Shown one piece after another: positions 57,507 through 64,000 of a stretch of 64,000 bases of DNA. Position 1 is the stretch's first letter; every line of letters begins with the position of its first letter. The notes beneath the pieces were generated by a model. It made no database searches. It worked only from the letters and a program-made list of their open reading frames with translations, and had not been told where the DNA came from. The translations under genes were made by a program, and so were the position numbers. The DNA is from JAHBXE01 sp044222195 (GTDB lineage Bacteria; Planctomycetota; Phycisphaerae; Phycisphaerales; UBA1924), in the NCBI GenBank assembly GCA_044222195.1, contig JBGANS010000004.1, forward strand, positions 186,001 through 250,000, read 5' to 3'.

Positions 57507-59105
57507 TCACGCGGCGGAATCCTTCGTGGCCAGACGCAGGATGTTCGCCTGCGTCATTTCATCGCCACGAAGCTCGCCAGTGAGTCGCCCCTGGCACAAC
57601 ACGAGAATACGGTCGGAAAGGGCCAGCAACTCGGGCATCTCGCTGGACACGAGCAGCACCGCGGCTCCACGATCAGCCGCCTCGCGAACGAGGCGGTACA
57701 CCTCCGCCTTGGTGCCTACATCGATTCCTCGCGTCGGCTCATCCATCAGGAGGACTTTCACGTCGGGACTCATCCACCGCGCGATGAGGAGCTTCTGCTG
57801 ATTGCCGCCGGAGAGAGCCCCCGGTGCGATGGCGGGATAGGCGGCCTTGACCTGGAACTCCTTGAGGCGGGCGGTGGTGAGCGACTTTTCCGCTCGAAGG
57901 CTGCGCACGCCCGCTCGGGCGAGACGCGGCATGACGGGCACCACAATGTTCTCATCGCAGCCCAGCTGGAAAAACAACCCCTGGAGTCGTCGGTCTTCCG
58001 GCACGTACCCGACGCCGGCCCGAATGAGGTTTCGTGGGGACGACGCGTCGATGCCGCGCCCTTCGACCCTCACCGTCCCGGTGGCGTGCGCATCGAGGCC
58101 GAAGATGGCATCCAGCAGCTCCGACCGGCCCGACCCGACGAGGCCGCCCACGCCGACGATTTCGCCGGCCCTGACGTTGAGAGAAACTCCGGCGAGCTTC
58201 CCGGGAGACGCCACGGAGGCGACCTCGAGCACCGTTCGCTCTGACGCAACGTGGGGCTTGCCACCATCAGCCAACGCACGAAGCGCGGAAGCTTCATCGA
58301 TTCCCGGCGCGCGTCTGTCCCGCCGCGACACCGCCTCGATTTTCCGCCCGATCATCTGTTCAACCAGAACGCTTTCATTTATTTCAGCGATGCGAGAAGT
58401 GCCGATGAACTTGCCGTCACGCAGGACCGTGACACGGTCGCAGCAGGCAAAGATCTCGCCCATGCGATGAGACACGTAAATGATCGTGAGGCCCTCGGAG
58501 GCAAGTTGGCGAACGATCTTGAGGAGGCGCTCGGTCTCCGCGATGGACAGGGAGCTGGTGGGTTCGTCAAAGACAATGACCCGTGCCGCGTGCCCGGCGG
58601 CGCCCTGCTTGCCCTCATCCAGCGCCGCCGCGATCTGCACGATCTGGCGGTGACCGGGTGAAAGCGAGCCGAGGGATGCGGTGGGCTCAATGCCGGGCTC
58701 GATTCGCGCCAGCAGTTTGGCCGCCCGACGGTTCATGGCGGCGCGGTCCACGATGAATCCCGCCTTGCGGGGCAGATCGTGGAGACAGAGATTCTCAGCG
58801 ACGGTCAGGTTCGGACATTGGGCGAGTTCCTGGTGAACGATGCGCACGCCCGCCGCGAAAGCTTCGTCGATGGATCCCGCGGCCAGCGGCCTTCCATCGA
58901 TCGTGACCGTCCCGTTGTCCTGACGGTGCAGTCCGGCAATGACCTTGCCCAGTGTGCTCTTGCCCGCCCCATTCTCGCCCATCAGGGCGTGGACCTCGCC
59001 GGCGAGGAATGAGACGGACACATTGTCGAGGGCCTGAGTGATGCCGAAGCGTTTGGAAACGCCTTCAACGCGAAGCAGCGTGGTGCCGTGCGGGTCGCTC
59101 GCCAT
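57507..59105 (-). CDS. Sugar ABC transporter ATP-binding protein (RbsA type)
   Basis: A 532-residue double ATPase of the carbohydrate uptake class 2. First cassette: GENGAGKSTLGKVI, LSPGHRQIVQIAAAL, VIVFDEPTSSLS; second cassette: GLVGSGRSELLDAIFG (degenerate Walker A, usual here), LSGGNQQKLLIARWM, VLLMDEPTRGIDVG. The linker between the two (RRDRRAPGIDEASALRALADGGKPHV) is about 25 residues longer than usual. Last gene of a three-gene minus-strand unit; the substrate is a ribose- or xylose-like sugar by family, not proven. Confidence 0.9.
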   Translation of the reverse strand: MASDPHGTTLLRVEGVSKRFGITQALDNVSVSFLAGEVHALMGENGAGKSTLGKVIAGLHRQDNGTVTIDGRPLAAGSIDEAFAAGVRIVHQELAQCPNLTVAENLCLHDLPRKAGFIVDRAAMNRRAAKLLARIEPGIEPTASLGSLSPGHRQIVQIAAALDEGKQGAAGHAARVIVFDEPTSSLSIAETERLLKIVRQLASEGLTIIYVSHRMGEIFACCDRVTVLRDGKFIGTSRIAEINESVLVEQMIGRKIEAVSRRDRRAPGIDEASALRALADGGKPHVASERTVLEVASVASPGKLAGVSLNVRAGEIVGVGGLVGSGRSELLDAIFGLDAHATGTVRVEGRGIDASSPRNLIRAGVGYVPEDRRLQGLFFQLGCDENIVVPVMPRLARAGVRSLRAEKSLTTARLKEFQVKAAYPAIAPGALSGGNQQKLLIARWMSPDVKVLLMDEPTRGIDVGTKAEVYRLVREAADRGAAVLLVSSEMPELLALSDRILVLCQGRLTGELRGDEMTQANILRLATKDSAA

Positions 59106-59170
59106 TCGTGCTCAACCGAACAGAACGAGCAGGACCTTTCGGCCTTGCTCGTTGGCATGTTACTCAGATC

Positions 59171-60181
59171 TCAGCCGCCGCTCTTGGGCGTCCCTTTGTC
59201 TTCGCCGAGCCACTTGGACCACTGCTTGCCGTATTCCTCGGCGTTCTGCTTGGTCACGCGGACCAGTTCCGCCTTGACGACGGGCTCGCTCGGAGTCTTC
59301 TTGTTGACGATCTTGTCCACCAGCAGGCGGACCGACTCAAATCCCCACTCGTAGACTTTTTGCCCCAGAAGCACCTCGACCTGACCGTTGCGGACGTACA
59401 CGAGTTGCTGGCGCAAGGCATCAACCGCCACAACCTTTGCTTTGCCCGCTATGTTGTCGAGCGCATTGTCGGTGAACAGCGGCCATCCGCCGACCATCGC
59501 CCAGCCCGTGATGTCCGGGTTCGTTCGCTGGACTTCCTCAAGCTTTGCCACGGCATCCTGCGCCGTTTCCTTGTGGTAATACGTGTCCTTGATCTTGATA
59601 TTCGCGTGCTTCTTCAGTTCATCCTTGACGCCCGCGACTCGCTTCTGGAGGTTCGGCGCCGTCTGGTTGCCCGCGAGGATCGCGACAACGCCCTTGTCAC
59701 CCATCGCCTTGGCGAGTTCCACGCCCACCTGCTTGCCGCAGGCGAAGTCGTCTGTCCCGTAATAGGCGAACCGCTTGCTCTCAGGGGCGTCGGAGTCAAA
59801 GCAGACGACTGGCACTCCCTTGTCGACCGCCGCGTTGATCGCAAGGGTCATCGTCTTGGCGTCTGAACAGCTCACCGCGATGCCGTCGGCGCCGGCCGCG
59901 ACCAGCCGCTCCATGTAATCCGCCTGTTTCTGAGCATCTTCAGACGTCGGTGTCTGCCAGTCGATCTTGATCTCGACGCCCAGCTGCTTGCCGAGCTCCT
60001 TCGCCGCGTCGTTGGCGCCTGTCCGGGCCGCAAGGAACACAGGATTGTTCTGGCTCTTGGCGATGAGCCCGATCGTGATCGTTTTCGCTTCACGCTCGCC
60101 GCCGGTCAGTCCGCCCAGCACACCGAGCATTCCCGCCGCGGCAACGCACGCCGCGGCCCTGATCCAACCACTCGTCTTCAT
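59171..60181 (-). CDS. Sugar ABC transporter substrate-binding protein (RbsB type)
   Basis: A 336-residue periplasmic binding protein (Peripla_BP_4) with signal MKTSGWIRAAACVAAAGMLGVLGGL. Core motifs: ITIGLIAKSQNNPVFLAARTGANDAAKELG, DGIAVSCSD, CFDSDAPESKRFAYYGTDD, and VVAVDALRQQLVYVRNGQVEVLLGQKVYEWG. It binds a monosaccharide such as ribose. ATG 60181 has GGGAGA 6-9 bases upstream. Confidence 0.88.
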   Translation of the reverse strand: MKTSGWIRAAACVAAAGMLGVLGGLTGGEREAKTITIGLIAKSQNNPVFLAARTGANDAAKELGKQLGVEIKIDWQTPTSEDAQKQADYMERLVAAGADGIAVSCSDAKTMTLAINAAVDKGVPVVCFDSDAPESKRFAYYGTDDFACGKQVGVELAKAMGDKGVVAILAGNQTAPNLQKRVAGVKDELKKHANIKIKDTYYHKETAQDAVAKLEEVQRTNPDITGWAMVGGWPLFTDNALDNIAGKAKVVAVDALRQQLVYVRNGQVEVLLGQKVYEWGFESVRLLVDKIVNKKTPSEPVVKAELVRVTKQNAEEYGKQWSKWLGEDKGTPKSGG

Positions 60182-60243
60182 GTTCGTTTCTCCCACTTTG
60201 GCGTCCTGGTTGGACGCGACAGTTTGACACTCGTTCCTGAATC

Positions 60244-61452
60244 CTACCCGCGGCCGGCCGTAAGCCGTTGTTTGGCCTGATCCACCACTACGGCGATGAT
60301 GATGGCCAACCCAATGATGATCAGCTTGTAGTTCGAATCGATCCCCAGCACGACGATGCCGTTTTCGATCAGTTGGATGACCACAGCGCCGAGCATCGCC
60401 CCGAAAGCCGAGCCTCGCCCGCCGCTGAGAGATGCCCCGCCGACGACCGCCGCGGCGATGACGTCGAGTTCATACCCAGTTCCCGCGTCAGAGGCGACCG
60501 CCCCGTAGTAGCCCAGGCGGATCAGGGCCGCCAGTCCCGCGAGCAAGCCCCCGACGGTGAAGAGCACAATCTTCACTCGGCCAACCGGAATGCCCGCGTA
60601 CCGACCCGCGGTTTCATTCCCGCCTATCGCAAATGTCCGCCGTCCGAACACCGTGCTTCGGAGCACGATCGCGCCCGCGAGCGCCACGGCAACCATGAAC
60701 ACCATGGGGACCGGGTTGACTCCGCCGAGGGACTTCTTGAAAAAGCCGAGCGTCAGCGCGGATGGGAAGTCGCCGATCGATTGCCCCTTGGTGACGACAA
60801 AGGCAATCCCCCGGTACACGGCCATACCGCCGAGGGTCACGATGAACGGGTGCACCTTCAGCCCGACGACCGCCGACCCATTCACCGCGCCGCACGCCGC
60901 CCCCACGCCGCAGCACACGACAAACCCCAGCGGCAGCGCGACCGCGAGGGAGGCGTCCGGCCCGAGGGCGTGCATGACAAACGATCCCGCGACCGCTGCG
61001 ACGGCGTACACAGAACCGATTGACAGGTCAATCCCGCCGGAAATGATGATGCCGGACATGCCCACCGCCATGATGGCAATAAAGCTGGAAACCGTGGCAA
61101 CGCCGACCAGGTTCTCCTTGTTGAAGAACTTGTTGACCTTGATGATCCTGCGCAGCACCGGCGCATCGCCCGAATCGAGCAACTCGAACCCGTCCGCTGC
61201 CATGTACGATCGCACGCGCCCATCGGGCGACTTGACTTGGAACCCGCCATCGACGGTGACAAGACTGCCGCCCTCGGGCACGCTGACCCGCTGGGTGCGG
61301 GTGATCGACTCGGTGGCCAGCGAAAGTCCGAGCATCATGAAGAGGATGACGACGATCAGCCCCGACTCCTGGGCCGACACGAGCCGGACCCACCTGGAAC
61401 GGCGGGGAGCGAGGCGGGTGGAGCGCTGGCTTGATCTGGAATCGTGAGTCAC
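60244..61452 (-). CDS. Sugar ABC transporter permease (RbsC type)
   Basis: A 402-residue inner-membrane permease. The family core runs from FIAIMAVGMSGIIISGGIDLSIGSV through GGMAVYRGIAFVVTKGQSIGD, the GNETAGRYAGIPV loop (EAA-like) and GGASLSGGRGSAFGAMLGAVVI to the C-terminus, about ten helices. Unusual: about 60 residues between the first helix and the core (RVSVPEGGSLVTVDGGFQVK...) form an outer beta-rich insert. Start GTG, with TAGACT 9 bases upstream followed by TGCCGACC. First gene in the unit, giving order C-B-A instead of the common A-C-B. Confidence 0.85.
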   Translation of the reverse strand: MTHDSRSSQRSTRLAPRRSRWVRLVSAQESGLIVVILFMMLGLSLATESITRTQRVSVPEGGSLVTVDGGFQVKSPDGRVRSYMAADGFELLDSGDAPVLRRIIKVNKFFNKENLVGVATVSSFIAIMAVGMSGIIISGGIDLSIGSVYAVAAVAGSFVMHALGPDASLAVALPLGFVVCCGVGAACGAVNGSAVVGLKVHPFIVTLGGMAVYRGIAFVVTKGQSIGDFPSALTLGFFKKSLGGVNPVPMVFMVAVALAGAIVLRSTVFGRRTFAIGGNETAGRYAGIPVGRVKIVLFTVGGLLAGLAALIRLGYYGAVASDAGTGYELDVIAAAVVGGASLSGGRGSAFGAMLGAVVIQLIENGIVVLGIDSNYKLIIIGLAIIIAVVVDQAKQRLTAGRG

Positions 61453-61521
61453 GGGTCGGCAAGTCTACCAGAAAGCCCACCTTGGCCGGCCCGACGGGAC
61501 CTCAGAGAGCCATCGGACGCT

Positions 61522-62451
61522 TCAGTCGATGGTCTGGACCCGACTACTCCGGGTTGGATCGATCAGGTTCACGTTCTGGGGGTTGGTGTTCGGAGCGCTC
61601 TGCGGGCTGCGGAAGAACGTGTCATGGATGTTCTCTTTGAGGAACTGGGCGTGGCCGTCCGTGAAGACAAAGTTGGCCCCCGTGACGCCGTGATTGTCGA
61701 CCTTGGCGTATCGACCAGCGGACGGTGCGCCGGCGAAGATGGAGGCGGGTGTCTGGGCCCCCGGTGAAGTCGCCCCCGCGCCATACCACGCTTTCGTGCC
61801 GACGTCCGCGCAGTCAGTTTCGTCGCCCCAGAGGGGTGCGGGGTTGATGATGTTGGACTCATCGGTCTTGAAGCCGGCGATATAGAGGTAACTGATGTTG
61901 TAGTGAATGACGTCCTCTTCCTTGCCAGGGGCCTCCGGCTTCTTGATCTTGCTGGTGCCCGGGTAGTTCAGTGTGTTCCCGATGTACGGGTTTCCGAAGT
62001 ATCGATCCTGCTTGTCGGACGGGCAGAGCAGCACTCCCAGACCCTCGAGGTACGGTTGCATCAGGGGCCCGCTCGGCGAGGGCTGCCCGTTGGGCAGCAG
62101 GTACGGCGAACCCGTCAGCGAAGCGTTCCCCCAGCCCACATCAACCCCATCCCCGATTTGACGGAGGCTGAAGAGCCCCGCCACCCCTCCATACACGTTC
62201 TGGTTCGAGTAGATGTTCCCCGGCGTCTGGGCTCCCGGCACCGGCATCACCGGATACCAACTCCGGTTCTCGTTCGCGTACAGCGTCAGTGCCAGCCCCA
62301 TCTGGCGGACATTCGCGAGACACTTGCCGATTTGCGCCGAAGCGCGAGCCTTTCCCAGCGCCGGAAGCAGAATTCCGATCAGCAGCGCGATGATCGCTAT
62401 CACCACGAGCAACTCGATGAGTGTGAACCCGCGACGCAGCTTCGTTTTCAT
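61522..62451 (-). CDS. Type II secretion-type pseudopilin (planctomycete prepilin family)
   Basis: A 309-residue protein with the prepilin motif RRGFTLIELLVVIAIIALLIGILLPALGKAR (Glu +5), then KCLANVRQMGLALTLYANENRSWYP, and a C-terminal domain with GANFVFTDGHAQFLK (H-x-DG region). ATG 62451 is fixed by the signal; GAAGGG lies 7 bases upstream. The frame is open to 62583 but the head is not needed. Divergent from the secreted protein at 62837. Function unknown. Confidence 0.85.
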   Translation of the reverse strand: MKTKLRRGFTLIELLVVIAIIALLIGILLPALGKARASAQIGKCLANVRQMGLALTLYANENRSWYPVMPVPGAQTPGNIYSNQNVYGGVAGLFSLRQIGDGVDVGWGNASLTGSPYLLPNGQPSPSGPLMQPYLEGLGVLLCPSDKQDRYFGNPYIGNTLNYPGTSKIKKPEAPGKEEDVIHYNISYLYIAGFKTDESNIINPAPLWGDETDCADVGTKAWYGAGATSPGAQTPASIFAGAPSAGRYAKVDNHGVTGANFVFTDGHAQFLKENIHDTFFRSPQSAPNTNPQNVNLIDPTRSSRVQTID

Positions 62452-62836
62452 GAAAGGCCCTTCGATTCCTCTGCGCTCTTGAACACACATCCCCGCCGCG
62501 CCGAGTGGTTCAAGGTACTCTGCCGAACGCAACATGGTCAAGGTCGAGATGGCGACTTCCGCACGGTTCAATGGGCGTTTCACGCCGCATAACTGAAAAG
62601 GAGGAATACGCCCTATCTGCCGTCAAAACGCGGCGGATTCCCGCGTACTGGCGCGGCCCCCGCCACCCGCTCGCCATTCCATGGAGCAGCGCCGCGCCTC
62701 CGATTCACCTTGGATTCCCGGCCGTTTTCATTATCATCGGCGGCAGACACGGAGGGGCTGCGGGCCGGGCCCACCCCACCACTTTCCACCGTTTTCCGTG
62801 CTCGCCGGCGGCGGGCCACACTTGGGAGTACACACG
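62452..62836. other. Divergent control region between a pseudopilin and a secreted-protein gene
   Basis: 385 bases without a supported gene. On the + strand TTGGAT (62712-62717) and TATCAT (62734-62739) are 16 bases apart and could drive the secreted-protein gene at 62837. The leader that would follow does not match the structured leader found upstream of the other two secreted-protein genes. Confidence 0.45.
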
Positions 62837-64000
62837 ATGAAGACCGTTCGACTCATTCCCGCGGCGGCGCTCGCCGCTCTCGCTGGCCAGGCCTGTGCCC
62901 AGCCGGTTCTCGACGGCATACGTGACGATGCGTTCTACGGCACCACTCCGTTGTGGTCCCAGAATCAGCCCACGAGCTTCGGAGACAACTCCGGCGCGGT
63001 CTGTGACAACACAACCGTCGGTACGCCCGGCGCCGTGCAGACCGGCCTGGAGGTGGTTGTTCCACTTGCCGCGATCGGCAACCCCACCCTGGCCAACCTG
63101 AAGTTCACGGTGTTCATCAACGGTGGCGGACACGACTTTGTCTCGAACCAGGTCCTCGGCGGTGTTCCCGGGGGGACCGCAAGCCAGGGAACGGCCAACC
63201 TCGGCGAGCCGCGGACGATTGACTTCAGCACCATCGCGAACAACCAGTATGTGACCGGCATCTCAAGCACATCCTTCATCCCGACGGTGGACGGCAAGAT
63301 CACCACCACGCCGTTCCCCGGCGACGGTCCGGCCTACGGCCCGATCAAGGCGACACAGACCTGCCGCACCGGATTCGGCGATGCCACGCTCGGCGCACCC
63401 GGCCAATGCAACGGATCCGAGCTCGATGGCGTGTACGCCGTGGTCAACGGGACCAACCTCCATCTTCTGATCACGGGCAACTTCGAGACCAACGGAAACA
63501 AGGTAGAAATCTTCTTTGACTCAGATCCGGCCGCGGGACAGAACCAGATCACACTGAACAACCCCACAAACTCGTTCGGTGGCCTTCAGCGCATGGGCCC
63601 GAATGCTGATCCGCAGGCCGGACCGGTGGGCCCAGGCCTGAAGTTTGACACGGGCTTCACGGCGGATTACTGGCTCAGCGTCAACTGCACGTGGGACGGA
63701 GGCACGAGCACCTTCACCGGCTACGTGGACTACGCCCGGCTTGGCGATGTGTCGGCCCCGGCCGATCCCGGCGTGGGCTACTACGCCGGGTCCTTCGGCG
63801 CTCAGACGGATGGCACCCTGACCGGCGGCGATCCGGCGCCCGCTCCCCAGGGAATCCGCGTGACCGTCGACAACACGAATATCGCCGGCGTTCCAGGCGC
63901 CTGCCCGCCCCCTTCGGGCAACCCCAACACCGCCAACGGCTCGGAGATCGACTCGGTCTACGGCCGCATCTTCAACGGGAAGCTCTACCTGCTCGTGACC
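62837..64000 (+). CDS. Secreted repeat protein, 3' end beyond the window
   Basis: At least 388 residues; the frame is still open at the last base. Signal peptide MKTVRLIPAAALAALAGQACAQ, then PVLDGIRDDAFYGTTPL, which looks like the first strand of a CBM9/DOMON-like domain. A module recurs: NGSELDGVYAVVNGTNLHLLITG (about 195-217) and NGSEIDSVYGRIFNGKLYLLVT at the end, so the protein is built from tandem units with regular cysteines (TCRTG, QCNGS; ACPPP). By analogy a PEP-CTERM-like tail may follow. GGGAG lies 11-15 bases before the ATG. Function unknown. Confidence 0.65.
   Translation, partial: MKTVRLIPAAALAALAGQACAQPVLDGIRDDAFYGTTPLWSQNQPTSFGDNSGAVCDNTTVGTPGAVQTGLEVVVPLAAIGNPTLANLKFTVFINGGGHDFVSNQVLGGVPGGTASQGTANLGEPRTIDFSTIANNQYVTGISSTSFIPTVDGKITTTPFPGDGPAYGPIKATQTCRTGFGDATLGAPGQCNGSELDGVYAVVNGTNLHLLITGNFETNGNKVEIFFDSDPAAGQNQITLNNPTNSFGGLQRMGPNADPQAGPVGPGLKFDTGFTADYWLSVNCTWDGGTSTFTGYVDYARLGDVSAPADPGVGYYAGSFGAQTDGTLTGGDPAPAPQGIRVTVDNTNIAGVPGACPPPSGNPNTANGSEIDSVYGRIFNGKLYLLVT

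Overview
The window is high-GC, gene-dense bacterial chromosome that reads as a planctomycete, most likely class Phycisphaerae. The reasons are three prepilin-type proteins with the FTLIELLVVIAIIA N-terminus (one divergent), secreted proteins ending in a PEP-CTERM-like tail (Pro-Gly-Pro or Pro-Ala-Pro, hydrophobic stretch, RRRR), membrane proteins capped by a CPxCxY...CPECG zinc ribbon, and a reduced cell-wall cluster in which rsmH, ftsL-like and ftsI lie together. The assignment is by gene content only; no rRNA is present. No phage, insertion sequence or CRISPR array was seen.

Layout. 1-1.9 kb: end of pyruvate dehydrogenase E1-beta, the E2 gene and a small membrane protein. 2.0-2.7 kb: an unknown gene and tRNA-Arg(TCT). 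2.8-8.5 kb: an imuA-imuB-dnaE2 mutasome operon. 8.5-12.1 kb (minus): methyltransferase, adenylate kinase, EF-G. 12.5-19.4 kb (minus): O-antigen-ligase-like protein, WecA-like transferase, YwaF-like membrane protein, rlmN, ispH. 19.5-23.7 kb: a pseudopilin pair and two secreted PEP-CTERM-like proteins, each single-gene unit having the same structured 5' leader and a terminator. 23.8-31 kb: M20 dipeptidase, a large membrane protein with an ABC ATPase, an MmgE/PrpD protein. 31-40 kb: TPR lipoprotein, DUF3052, Sir2, PrcB-like protein, M28 peptidase, methylisocitrate lyase, two related zinc-ribbon membrane proteins, GNAT, GT-C-like enzyme. 40-45.8 kb: TPR protein, valS, a gluzincin-like lipoprotein. 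45.8-50.3 kb (minus): rsmH, LysM protein, ftsL-like, ftsI. 50.3-56.5 kb: sppA, pseudopilin-like protein, HDOD-GGDEF-REC protein, M29 aminopeptidase, Skp/OmpH-like chaperone. 56.5-64 kb: tRNA-Val(CAC), beta-carbonic-anhydrase-like protein, a ribose-type ABC operon, a pseudopilin and an unfinished secreted repeat protein.

Three patterns cut across genes. First, two unrelated secreted-protein genes share a roughly 61-base structured leader that begins at a fixed distance (5 bases) after a -10 box; this is the best candidate for an undescribed regulatory RNA. Second, at least seven genes have a TANNNT box exactly 6 bases before the start codon, which points to leaderless transcripts and changes several start choices. 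Third, conserved enzymes (DnaE2, ImuB, ValRS, IspH, RlmN) carry in-frame insertions; some of these are copies of short palindromic or inverted repeats, including an exact 27-base inverted pair inside valS.
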